DNA of 54,639 nucleotides, taken from the NCBI RefSeq assembly GCF_004359215.1, contig NC_090625.1:33605-88243 (forward strand), read 5' to 3'. Shown in pieces: positions 8,784-17,359 of this stretch. Every line of letters starts with the position of its first letter. Positions within the stretch are counted from its first letter, which is position 1. The position numbers and the translations under genes were made by a program. Below the pieces are notes generated by a model that saw nothing but the letters and a program-made list of their open reading frames with translations, was not told the origin of the DNA and made no database searches. The stretch is from Bremia lactucae (lineage: Eukaryota > Oomycota > Peronosporomycetes > Peronosporales > Peronosporaceae).

Positions 8784-10166
8784 GGTAGCAAGCTCCACAT
8801 GTCGACCGCAGATCATCCCCAGACCGATGGCCAAACAGAACGTGCCAATCGGGTCGTGGCGGATGTCTTACGCACTATAGCAACTCCCAAAGAGTGGAGC
8901 AAGCAATTGCCCTTTGTGGAGTTCGCTATAAATAACAGTGTCCACGCCAGTACGGGTGAGACACCGTTTTATATTAACGGACTGCGCCATCCTCGGACGC
9001 CAGTCTCGTTTGTGCGCAGCCCGAGTCTTAGTGGGGGAGGGCCCCTCACTATGCTCGGTGCGAAAGAGGGACATAGTTTCGTCAATATGACGATGACCCA
9101 TGAGGGTATCATCTCAAAGACAGAAACTTGCCCTAGTGACCCTGCCAGTTTAGCAGTGGTCAATAAAACTACGCCTTATGACCGACCTCTTGGCGGTATC
9201 ATAGGCGAGTTTGATGCTAAAAGCGTGAGCGAGGCTCAACGCTTTGTGGATGAGCGATTAGCCATCACACGTAAAGTCCGTGACGCAATGGCAAGCGCAC
9301 AGGACAAGCAAAAAGAATATGCGGACCGAAATGGTCGCAAAAACAATGAACGCTTTAGAGTGGGTGAAAAAGTACTATTAAGTACTGCTACCCTACCTAA
9401 AAATGCAATTTCTGTACTACCTGGAGGTACTACGAAGTTGTTGCCGCGTTTCATTGGGCCCTTTACGGTGGTTGAAGAGGTTGGAGACCTAAATTATAGG
9501 CTCACCCTTCCCCCGTATATGAAGACGCACCCCGTATTTTACGTGGGTCGTCTGAAACGGTATGTAGACCCAAATGAGGTCAAATACCCCCATCTGGTTA
9601 AGGAGACCGATGGTGACGCCGACTGTGAGTCGAGCGTCGTTCGGGTGAAGGGGACGGTGAAGGTGAAAAGCTATCAGACCGATCCCTCCTTCCACGAACA
9701 GGGCTCGGAGAGCGAGGGACATCACGCGAGTAACGCGGATCCCTCAGCATTATCCTCTCGAGAATGTCCAAGCGAGTCTTCAGGCGTTCATAACCCTGAC
9801 GAGCCTTCGCCCGAACATCAACGAGATCCGAGGTCAGTCGTGAGGCTTGACCCTCGAGATCCGCAATACGTCGTTCAGCAGCATGCGACTGAACGGACGA
9901 AGGTAAGGCAGCCGCGATTAGGTGGGCGAGATCGCCGCTCCTATCGGGCGCCACCGGCACTAATGGATGCGGGTGGGAATCAACGCTTCCTTGTTGGAAG
10001 GTTGCTTGCCCACCGCTCCGTGACGCAAAGGTATCAGATCCTCGTCCAATGGAAAGGTTACACGAAGAGTTTTGACTCTTGGGAACCGATCAATACCCTA
10101 CGTATTGATGCGCCCGGCTTTGTGGCTGCCTATGAAAAGGAGCACCAGTTGAGGCCTCTTCGCTAG
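8784..10166 (+). CDS. Element A3 integrase (C-terminal half), linker and chromodomain, open frame
   Basis: A single frame of 460 codons is open from the gap to a stop at 10164-10166. It begins in the integrase core with STADHPQTDGQTERANRVV, which carries the catalytic Glu of the D,D-35-E set; the two Asp residues are in the gap. KEWSKQLPFVEFAINN follows, then the GPY/F module RFIGPFTVVEEVGDLNYRL and HPVFYVGRLKRY, a long charged linker (about residues 270-395), and a chromodomain near the end (RFLVGRLLAHR, ILVQWKGYTKSFDSWEP). It diverges clearly from A1/A2, so it is a sister lineage. The linker DNA is antisense to the coiled-coil end of an aORF (9598-9960). With no stop, this half could still be functional. 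Confidence 0.93.
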   Translation, partial: GSKLHMSTADHPQTDGQTERANRVVADVLRTIATPKEWSKQLPFVEFAINNSVHASTGETPFYINGLRHPRTPVSFVRSPSLSGGGPLTMLGAKEGHSFVNMTMTHEGIISKTETCPSDPASLAVVNKTTPYDRPLGGIIGEFDAKSVSEAQRFVDERLAITRKVRDAMASAQDKQKEYADRNGRKNNERFRVGEKVLLSTATLPKNAISVLPGGTTKLLPRFIGPFTVVEEVGDLNYRLTLPPYMKTHPVFYVGRLKRYVDPNEVKYPHLVKETDGDADCESSVVRVKGTVKVKSYQTDPSFHEQGSESEGHHASNADPSALSSRECPSESSGVHNPDEPSPEHQRDPRSVVRLDPRDPQYVVQQHATERTKVRQPRLGGRDRRSYRAPPALMDAGGNQRFLVGRLLAHRSVTQRYQILVQWKGYTKSFDSWEPINTLRIDAPGFVAAYEKEHQLRPLR

Positions 10167-11076
10167 TCTCAAATGGACTAGCAGAAGTAACGTTGTGAGA
10201 AGAAACAGAGGGTACAGTACCGCCCTCACACGCAAGCAGGCGAAATTAATTCGCTGCGACCGCTGTTTCAGCGCATCGGAATGCTGATGAATGCGGCGCA
10301 GAAATTCCGCCTCGTATGGTCGGGCGTTTCATTCGAACGCAACACGACCAAGATCGGGTAAATACGCCCAAGCTATTTTCCCTGAGCCCTCCATGATTTA
10401 AAGACGCCATTATAATTATGTTCGTCTACAAAAGCGCGCTCTAGGAGCGACGCTCTTGGCTCGTTTAAACGAAGCCATTTCGATGAAGGGGGCATCAATG
10501 ATATGCCACCCGTCACATAGCGACGTTCTAAACGACTGGCTTGTGACACCTACTGAGCAGGTTCACGTGTCGTCGGCGGAGTTTTAGGCTCCGAATCCTC
10601 CATGTCAGAACCATTATGGATTATGGTCTGAGCATAAGGCGTTGTGGTTAAACCCAACGGAGAAGCGGCTGCGCCTTTATGGGCAGCGCTCTCATAGCAT
10701 GTCGCTGCGCTATCTAGCGCAGACGACGAGACATCATTCGTGAATGTTGTTGTCTCCATGTTGTGAGCCGTGAGAGAATTTTGAATGGGCAATAATGCGC
10801 CATCGTCCTTCCTCATGAGCTCGTTTACCGCATCACTACTATGAGGTGACGACAACGGTGTCGACTCATTGTAGTCGACAATGAGCGACGGATTTACATC
10901 CTCACTGTGAAAGTGGGATGGATGTTCAAGTCCAGTCAACGCACAGCAGCAGTAGCTGTCGGCGTTTCAACTGATGCACTAGGCGTAGGCGGCGTATTAA
11001 CGCGGCGCAGCTTCGTGCGCGGTTGAGTGGGTGTCTTTGCAGACGACCCACCAGCTTTGCCTCTCTTAGGTGGCAT
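9598..11076 (-). pseudogene. aORF of element A3: antisense gene with RS-rich C-terminus
   Basis: The minus strand starts with ATG at 11076 (MPPKRGKAGGSSAKTPTQP, Pro/Ser/Thr-rich). It continues in other frames at 10939-10550 (Ser/Thr-rich, acidic) and 10550-10230 (WLRLNEPRASLLERAFVDEH, then AWAYLPDLGRVAFE and EAEFLRRIHQHSDALKQR). It ends with an uninterrupted 9960-9598 block: a coiled coil (ERRIADLEGQASRLTSDL, YERLKTRLDILERIM) followed by an SR-rich tail (SPSPVRGRRDRSDS, SPSPSPSPERR). The order is the same as in families A1/A2 and C: disordered N-terminus, helical middle, coiled-coil end. The last block is antisense to the integrase-chromodomain linker. Several frame breaks make this copy a pseudogene. 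Confidence 0.65.
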
Positions 11077-11197
11077 GCTTGGTGCCGTGTGAGTGCACAC
11101 AGGTTGCTAGAGTAACTGAGAAAACAAGCAGCGCGTAAAATAGCTTGCTGCTCCTCGCTTCTCTTTGACGAATTGGCAAAATGTAAATTCGTTCTTA
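10167..11197. other. Pol-to-LTR spacer of element A3
   Basis: About 1 kb between the pol stop and the polypurine tract. On the plus strand nothing coding is recognisable; the stretch is occupied by the minus-strand aORF described separately. Confidence 0.6.
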
Positions 11198-11219
11198 AAA
11201 GGGGGGTGCCCCGTTACAC
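11198..11219 (+). repeat. Polypurine tract joined to a ~13 bp LTR remnant
   Basis: AAAAGGGGGG (11198-11207) is a normal 3' polypurine tract. It runs directly into GTGCCCCGTTACA, the last bases of an LTR-A, and then into a primer-binding site and gag. About 430 bp of LTR are missing between the two ends. Confidence 0.7.
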
Positions 11220-11233
11220 CTGGTAGCACGTTC
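11220..11233 (+). other. Primer-binding site of the A5 gag unit
   Basis: CCTGGTAGCACGTT follows the LTR end. TGGTAGCA equals the complement of the last eight bases (UGCUACCA) usual for eukaryotic initiator tRNA-Met. The same core is used by families A, B and C. Confidence 0.65.
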
Positions 11234-11259
11234 AAAGACCACAGATCTATCATCTAATA

Positions 11260-12434
11260 TGGACATGTTAGATGATAGTGGGAATACGCATCACGTTTCC
11301 CGTGAAAGCTACTCCTTTCGAAGTGACATAGAAAGGAGTGCGGTCGAATGAAAGAGTTCGACAGTAGGAAACGATGCAATCTTGGCAATGCTGTCCAATT
11401 TGAACAGAGATGCCCTCCATTCAGCCATCGCCAAGTTCATACAACATTAACTTGACGAGATGAAGGAAAAGGTAGCCATGCTGAGTCAGCAAGGCTCTCA
11501 ACAGGCAGAACTGTTGAGGTTACAACGGGTACATACCCCTGTATCAGGGATGACGCAAACGCGTCGTCCCGGAACCTTAAAGATTGACATCTTTAAGTAT
11601 AGGGGAGTCGAAGAAGACTCTTTCTTATGATGGTTTATCGAGTTGGACGATGCCATAAGGGCTCGTCACATCGTCGACGAGCAAATGCAAGTCGCATTTG
11701 CTCAGTCAAATTTGGCAGGTCGTGCCGAAACTTGGGCACTAGGCCTTAAGTTGCGCGACTCACATGTCTTTGGGTCGCTTAAGCCTTTTAAAGCCCGGCT
11801 CAAACAGACGTTTGAACCGCCTAGGGCTGAGTTCAGAGCTCGATTATAGCTTTTGAAACTCAAGCAAGGCAAGCATGATGTTCACGCATATGCCCAGCAC
11901 ATACGACTCTTAGCGAGTTGTATAACAAATAACCCAGTTTATGAAAACACGTTGAGTACGGTATTCATGCAAGGTCTTACGGATGATCGCGTAAAGACCC
12001 ATCAGTTCCGCTTGGAACTGGATACGCTTGTAGAAGCAATATCCGTTGCGGAACAGGAGGACTTTAGCTTGAGACAGGCTCAAGCTAGTTCGTCATCATA
12101 TCGTCCTCCAAGACGACACGAGTAAGGAGGTCCAGAACCCATGGACTTTTCTTACGTCGAAAGCGAAAGACCTCGCTTTTCGAGCAATAAGCGATTGCAG
12201 AAATGCCATCGCTGCCAAAAATTAGGACACTACACTCATGAGTTAGTGTCCCACGCCCAGCACCGAAAGGTACTAAACGTAATTTTGGACCGTATGCTAA
12301 AACGGGCAACGGTTGCGGCTCCGACGTTGTTGCGAAATCGCGACAGCGAGGCGGACCGTAAAAAACGGTCGGGGTCAGTAGGGGCGCAACGCCCCACTGA
12401 TCCAGCAACCTCAAGAGAATTTGAAATCTCTTGA
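11260..12434 (+). pseudogene. Element A5 gag (capsid and degenerate zinc knuckle)
   Basis: ATG at 11260 starts MDMLDDSGNTHHVSRESY, matching the gag start of A4 on the other strand. Stops occur at about 11350 (TGA), 11451 (TAA), 11628 (TGA) and 11847 (TAG). Capsid motifs remain readable: LDDAIRARHIVDEQMQVAFA, NLAGRAETWALGLKLRDS, FEPPRAEFRARL and KHDVHAYAQHIRLL. A nucleocapsid frame at 12141-12434 contains CHRCQKLGHYTHEL, a CCHC knuckle whose last Cys has become Leu. The length and order fit a Ty3/gypsy gag. This copy cannot make a full protein. Confidence 0.85.
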
Positions 12435-12534
12435 CTAAAGTTGCTCCAGACACACAATCATTTTGTGTCTCTGCACCTGGTGATGAGGTATCCCCCATCA
12501 CCTTGAAATTAAAGTGACAAATGATCTGTCACTT

Positions 12535-12903
12535 AGAGCCCTTGTGGACTGAAGAGCGTCGAATACCATTATTCGTCGCCAGTCACTACAGGGTCGTAGG
12601 CTCAAATATGTTGATCGCGGCATTCCTCCAACGAGGATGACGGTGCGTCTAGCGACAGGCGCATCGGTAACAGTAATGAAACGTGTAGTGAAATTATACT
12701 ACACGTTAAATGATTTACAGTACGATGATGATTTCATTGTACTGAATTTGGATGACAAATTTGATGTCATCCTAGGTCTACCTTGGCTCAGAAAATATAA
12801 GTCAAGGGTCAGCTGGCAGCATCGATCCGTAAAGATGCCTGCCACTTGTTCATCTGATGAACGTCTTGGAGCGTCCACAAGCGTGTGGATGTACTACGAG
12901 TGA
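12535..12903 (+). pseudogene. Element A5 retropepsin-like protease (active site broken)
   Basis: The frame reads VD-stop-RASN where the family has an Asp-Xaa-Gly-Ala active site, so the catalytic site carries a stop. Downstream, RMTVRLATGASVTVMKRVV, YDDDFIVLNLDDKFDVILG and LPWLRKYKSRVSW are the conserved flap and C-terminal hydrophobic-Gly motif (FDVILGLPWL) of Ty3/gypsy proteases. The frame ends at 12901-12903, just before the gap that should contain RT. Confidence 0.82.
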
Positions 12904-12909
12904 GTGCGA

Positions 12910-13499
12910 NNNNNNNNNNNNNNNNNNNNNNNNNNNNNNNNNNNNNNNNNNNNNNNNNNNNNNNNNNNNNNNNNNNNNNNNNNNNNNNNNNNNNNNNNNN
13001 NNNNNNNNNNNNNNNNNNNNNNNNNNNNNNNNNNNNNNNNNNNNNNNNNNNNNNNNNNNNNNNNNNNNNNNNNNNNNNNNNNNNNNNNNNNNNNNNNNNN
13101 NNNNNNNNNNNNNNNNNNNNNNNNNNNNNNNNNNNNNNNNNNNNNNNNNNNNNNNNNNNNNNNNNNNNNNNNNNNNNNNNNNNNNNNNNNNNNNNNNNNN
13201 NNNNNNNNNNNNNNNNNNNNNNNNNNNNNNNNNNNNNNNNNNNNNNNNNNNNNNNNNNNNNNNNNNNNNNNNNNNNNNNNNNNNNNNNNNNNNNNNNNNN
13301 NNNNNNNNNNNNNNNNNNNNNNNNNNNNNNNNNNNNNNNNNNNNNNNNNNNNNNNNNNNNNNNNNNNNNNNNNNNNNNNNNNNNNNNNNNNNNNNNNNNN
13401 NNNNNNNNNNNNNNNNNNNNNNNNNNNNNNNNNNNNNNNNNNNNNNNNNNNNNNNNNNNNNNNNNNNNNNNNNNNNNNNNNNNNNNNNNNNNNNNNNNN
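12910..13499. other. Assembly gap (590 N)
   Basis: Run of N. Element orientation changes from plus (protease) to minus (gag) across it, so the junction between the inner and outer elements is not visible. Confidence 1.
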
Positions 13500-14020
13500 A
13501 GCGACCCAAAAACATATGGGTCGCGTAACTTAAGGCCCAATGCCCAAGTTTTGGCACGACCTGCCAGATTTGATTGAGCGAATGCGATTTGCATTTGCTC
13601 GTCGATAATGTGACGTGCCCTTATGGCATCGTCTAATTCGACAAACCATCTCAAAAGGGAGTCTTCTTCGACTCCCCTATATTTTGAGATGTCAATCTTC
13701 AGAGTTTCGGGACGACGCGTTTGCGTCATCCCAGGTACAGGGGTCTGTACCTGTTGTAATCTCAACAGTTCCGCCTGTTGAGAGCCTTGCTGATTCAGCA
13801 AGGCTACTTTTTCCTTCATCTCGTCAAGTTCATGTTGTATGAACTTGGCGACGGTTGAATGGAGGGCATCTCTGTCTAAGTTGGACAGTAATGCCAGGAT
13901 TGCATCGTTTCCTACGGATGAACTCATTCGTTCAACCGCACTCCTTTCTATATCACTTAGAAAGGAGTAGCTTTCAGGGGAAACGTGATGCGTATTCCCA
14001 CTACCATCTAACATGTCCAT
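13500..14020 (-). CDS. Element A4 gag N-terminal half (open, runs into gap)
   Basis: ATG at 14020 (MDMLDGSGNTHHVSPESYS) lies about 50 bp inside the 5' LTR and its primer site, the expected gag start. There are 173 codons without a stop up to the gap. Motifs include IERSAVERMSSSVGNDA, a helical KFIQHELDEMKEKVALLNQQ, ETLKIDISKYRGVEEDSLL, WFVELDDAIRARHII and LAGRAKTWALGLKLRDP. Compared with A5 (11260) all of its stops are absent here, so this is the less decayed copy. It forms virus-like particles by family analogy. Confidence 0.9.
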
Positions 14021-14056
14021 GTTAAATGTGGGAAATGTGGTCCTTGGACGGACTAC

Positions 14057-14070
14057 AAAGTGCTACCAGG
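14057..14070 (-). other. Primer-binding site of element A4
   Basis: On the minus strand CCTGGTAGCACTTT directly follows the LTR end. Its core TGGTAGCA complements the eukaryotic initiator tRNA-Met 3' end. It fixes 14071-14520 as a 5' LTR. Confidence 0.7.
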
Positions 14071-14520
14071 TGTAACGGGGCACTGCGACTTGTACTGTTT
14101 CAGTACAAGTCCACTTCACACTGCTTCAGATGTGAGTGGTGCCTCTCGTTAAGTAACGTACACTGTACGTGTAGAGGAAGACTTCCCTTAAGGCAAGTTA
14201 GCTTAAGAGGGTAAAATGAAAACTGTATTAATATAGTTAAGTGTCTTGTTAATCTATCTTTGTAAATGTTGTCTTAACTATAAACTAATACTAAACATGT
14301 AAATGAATTCTTATCTATCTTATCTCGTAACTCTCTTTGATTACTTCTACAGCTGATTAGTCTGCGGAATAAATAGACATAATGGTCTATACCTATTTAT
14401 GGATAAGAATTCAGGAAATTACTATTTAAAGTAATTTCCTCCAAATATTATCTACCTTTTGGATAATATTAATTAACAATCTTTTATTGTTAATTTCATG
14501 TAACGATACACCCCGTTACA
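14071..14520 (-). repeat. LTR family A, 5' LTR of minus-strand element A4 (450 bp)
   Basis: Read on the plus strand it runs from TGTAACGGGGCACTG to ACACCCCGTTACA. The primer site and gag on the minus strand lie to its left. It is close to 6210-6661 in sequence and length, so the two could be the ends of one 8.3 kb minus-strand element that later received the plus-strand A3/A5 material. Confidence 0.93.
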
Positions 14521-14773
14521 TTTAGTATTTGTAAAGGGAGGATGGCCCCAGACATTTTCGATTGTTATAGAGGATTCAAGGTTCAAACTTTGAAATTTGA
14601 ATGTTACACCTTGATTCTTATAAAATGCAAAATGTGCCATCAAAAAAATACATACAGGATCTACTTAATTTATGGTTGCTTTCAGTTTCACAAGACACGA
14701 GAGCTTGAAAAACGTACATATAATTTCTCTACGGAAATTGATATTTTTCATACAAGTACATGGAACTCATAGC
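14521..14773. other. AT-rich spacer, nothing recognised
   Basis: AT-rich sequence with short frames only, no homology recognised to other parts of the window. Confidence 0.4.
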
Positions 14774-15127
14774 TGTAACGGACCCGATACACAAATATTA
14801 CTACTTTTAAGAAGAATTAGCATTGCCACACGTGCTAACAATATAGCAGTAAGGGACAAATCTGTAAATTGGTTGATATAGGCCACTATATCAACCCCAC
14901 CAATCGCTGCTAAACGCGCGATATGGGCGGTGAGCAAATAAGTCGCTGTGCGTATTTGTGCACTTATATCAATTTAAAACTGTAAAATGCAGTAGTTTTA
15001 GGACTTAATACAGTTTAACCTTTCCCCTATATTAAGCACTCGTCGTATTTGCCTGTTGTTTTATGCTACTTGAACATTGTAGGTTAGTTTGTACTGAAGT
15101 AGTACAAGCAAAAAGTGTCCCGTTTTA
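14774..15127 (+). repeat. Probable solo LTR (354 bp) with degenerate target-site duplication
   Basis: It starts TGTAACGGACCCGATACAC and ends AAAGTGTCCCGTTTTA, with inverted termini like family A (TGTAACGG/CCGTTACA). The flanks are ATAGC (14769-14773) and GTAGC (15128-15132), a 4-of-5 match consistent with a target-site duplication. The interior shares the motif ACCAATCGCTGCTAAACGCG with LTR-B (CCAATCGTTGTAACACG), so it is a related family. Confidence 0.5.
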
Positions 15128-15209
15128 GTAGCAGCGTAAGCCCATGTGGTACTATTTATAGAGCAGAGCTACCTCGCCCCTTAAGTATGAGAGGAATAGT
15201 AAAAATTTA

Positions 15210-15656
15210 CCCAATGAGAGGAAATAAGTAAAGAAGTACAAAATTATTATCTTTTATTAATTTTGACTTTTATAATTCCAATATTTTCAAATTGGGTGAT
15301 ATTGATGCAATAAGGCATTAGCTCTATTGATTGGTTAATTTAAATCGAAATCAACCCCGCCAATCGTTGTAACACGTGCGGTGCGCAAGGAGGCGCCATA
15401 CTTAGTTAGGTATTAATATAATAAGTTCAGTAGTATATAGAAGATCGATACTTCGGAAACTAAATATATTAATGCAGTTTCACTTTCTCCTAATTCTAAT
15501 TCTTTGAATTACTTTTGGTAGCTAAAGCCCCTTAGCTACTTAGAAACCTTCCTCTGTACCCTTGTGGACGTGAAGTTTAGAGGCACCTAACCTACACTGT
15601 AACCAGTGTAAGATTAACTAGTGCTGATCAGTAGTCATGAAAGGTGCTCCGTTGCA
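15210..15656 (+). repeat. LTR family B, 5' LTR (5'-truncated)
   Basis: It shares the block GAGAGGAAATAAGTAAAGAAG with the 3' copy at 18367 and nearly its full remaining length with 53278-53706. It ends GGTGCTCCGTTGCA just before a primer site (CCTGGTAGCACTTTGA, 15657-15672) and gag. Its own first bases are missing. A short LTR-C-like piece (GAGCTACCTCGCCCCTTAAG, about 15167-15186) precedes it. Confidence 0.75.
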
Positions 15657-16399
15657 CCTGGTAGCACTTTGAGTCCGTTCAACGACCTACGCCCATTCCA
15701 TCCAACATGGACATGTTGGATGAAGAGGGAGCGAGCTATCATGTCCCTCAAGAAGGTTATCACGCCATGCGTGAAGGGTTTACTCATTTGAGTGACCCAA
15801 AATGGAGAGCAATTCAACGAATGAGTTCAGTCGTAGGCGGGCCAGCCGTTGGCGCCATGCTGTACAGATAAACAGCATGCGGTCATAGCCGAGTTCATAC
15901 AACACGAACTCAACTCGGCTCGAGAGAAAGTAGCCTTGCTTCACCAGCAAGGCTCTCAACACGAGGATGTGTTAAGAGAATCGGGTGCTCAGCAATTAAA
16001 AATGTTGAGACAGCAGCATGTAAATGCTGCTAACGGTCGACGCTTCCGCGTCAACCCGAAAGCTTAAAGATCAGAATTTCTAAGTTTAAGGCAGTCTAAG
16101 GCAACTTCCTTCTGAGATGGTTCGTCGAGTTAGACGACGCCATAGAAGCTCGCCATTTTAGTGATGATGCCACGATAGTGAAATTGTTTTGGCAATTTCG
16201 AGTCAAAGCTACCAAATGCAGCATTGCTTTCAAAATGTGGAAACAAAGGGTGCAGGTATATGTACCTTAGCTTTTGGGTAAGCGTACCTCAGCTCAAATA
16301 ATCCTTACAAAATAAGGACAAAAAAACAAATTTAACCTATTTACCGTTTGCAGGTGCCCATGCTGTCTTGAAGCGATGGATACAGGTCTCAGGAGGTGA

Positions 16400-16828
16400 C
16401 ACGCTTTATGTATGTCTACTGCTTGATAAAGCATGTGATGAGCAGGAGCGAAACTTCAGCCAAAGCAATAGCTTCTCACATAGCAGGCCCGGGTTCGAGT
16501 CCCGGTGCGGGATTGCCTTTACGCGTTGCTAGTACTATCAGCAAACGCACAACCGTTTGAGCACAACAATCTTTTATAAACAAATATCAAAAGAATATTA
16601 TATATGTCACGCATTGAAGTTGACATTGAATTTCAATGCATGACATGAAATTTCTTTTTGACATTTGTCATTGAATTTAAATGCACGACATAGTTTTTTA
16701 TTGATATCTGTCCATAAAAAAATTTGTGATTAAAAATGCTGTGCGTTTGCTGATAGTTATTGCTTTGGCTGAGGTCTCGCTGCTGCTCATCACATGCTTT
16801 ATCAAGCAGTAGACAGACACCAAGCGTG
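16400..16828. repeat. Imperfect inverted repeat (88 bp arms)
   Basis: The reverse complement of 16741-16828 matches 16400-16470 and then 16534-16550 (ACTATCAGCAAACGCAC). A 63 bp segment, 16471-16533, is present only in the left arm. Confidence 0.75.
16471..16533 (+). ncRNA. tRNA-derived fragment: T-arm with intact B box inside one inverted-repeat arm
   Basis: 16489-16505 folds as a 5 bp stem CCGGG/CCCGG closing the 7-base loop TTCGAGT, a standard tRNA T-arm. The polymerase III B box GGTTCGAGTCC is perfect (16492-16502) and TGCGGGA follows as an acceptor-like strand. No matching 5' acceptor strand (TCCCGCA) or D-arm lies upstream, so it is not a complete tRNA gene. It is absent from the other inverted-repeat arm and so was probably inserted. 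Confidence 0.5.
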
Positions 16829-17149
16829 CCACATGTTGAGATGTCCAACTTAGCCGGACGGGCCAAATCTTGGGCGTTGGGGCTCAAGCTTCACGACCCA
16901 TTAGTCTTTGGGTCGTATGAGTATGAGGTCCTTAAGACCCGGCTCAGACCAACATTTGAGCCACCACGTGCCGAATTTAGGGCTCGAGCCAAGCTCCTGG
17001 ATTTGAAGAAGGGCAAACGTGGCATTCACGCTTATGCCCAACATACACGATATCTGGTCAGCTGTATCGTGAATCATCCGATCGATGTACACACCGATTA
17101 CTGTGTTCATCATAGGTCTCACAGACGGTCTTACAAACGATTACAGAAT

Positions 17150-17255
17150 TGTAATCGTTGTCAAAATTGTAAACTTGTCAAAATTGTAATCGTTGTCAAA
17201 ATTGTAATCTTGTCAAAATTGTGATCGTTGTCAAAATTGTAATCGTTGTCAAAAG
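17150..17255 (+). repeat. Six-copy 17/18 bp tandem repeat inside the gag zinc knuckle
   Basis: Units of TGTAATCGTTGTCAAAAT are 18, 17, 18, 17, 18 and 18 bp long. The 18-mer encodes C-N-R-C-Q-N, the first half of the CCHC knuckle. The 17 bp units shift the frame. The last unit runs into QKTGHYAFEH, the ancestral remainder of the knuckle. Confidence 0.9.
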
Positions 17256-17359
17256 ACGGGTCACTACGCCTTTGAGCACACAAACATTGTGTGTAACTGC
17301 CCCAGGGGTGAGGTTAGTCTCACCACCCTGAAATAAGTGTCATAAGTTTTCACTTAAGT

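Larger units (their letters stand above)
16168..16832. mobile_element. 665 bp insertion in gag B with long inverted arms and a tRNA-like fragment
   Basis: Gag homology stops at about 16167 and resumes at about 16836. The inserted DNA is bounded by TGCCAC at both edges (16168-16173, 16827-16832), a possible target-site duplication. Inside, an 88 bp inverted repeat (16400-16470 plus 16534-16550, against 16741-16828) could fold into a hairpin around an AT-rich loop. No transposase is visible. It could be a foldback or MITE-type element; the class is inferred. Confidence 0.55.
15707..17290 (+). pseudogene. Element B gag, split by an insertion and with an expanded zinc knuckle
   Basis: ATG at 15707 opens MDMLDEEGASYHVPQEGYHA, related to but distinct from family A gag. 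A stop follows near 15869. Later pieces read AEFIQHELNSAREKVALLHQ (15849-16067) and FVELDDAIEARHF (to about 16157). After the 16168-16832 insertion they read SNLAGRAKSWALGLKLHDP and FEPPRAEFRARAKLLDLKKG (16836-17085). The nucleocapsid knuckle CNRCQ.. has been amplified into six copies (17150-17255) before ending in QKTGHYAFEH. The gene cannot make a full protein. Confidence 0.83.

Noticed and set aside
7985..8834. Long open frames spanning the N runs (also around 12850-13577)
   Set aside because: They exist only because N codons are not read as stops; only the parts outside the gaps were used.
6210..14520. A single 8.3 kb element between the two minus-strand LTR-A copies
   Set aside because: Plausible, but the interior changes strand at both N gaps and the outer flanks give no matching target-site duplication, so it is reported only as a possibility.
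14542..14881. Two overlapping plus-strand frames of 69-76 codons
   Set aside because: AT-rich composition, no recognisable motif, and the second runs into the probable solo LTR.
16489..16512. Possible tRNA gene
   Set aside because: Only the T-arm and B box are present. No 5' acceptor strand, D-arm or anticodon arm can be folded upstream.
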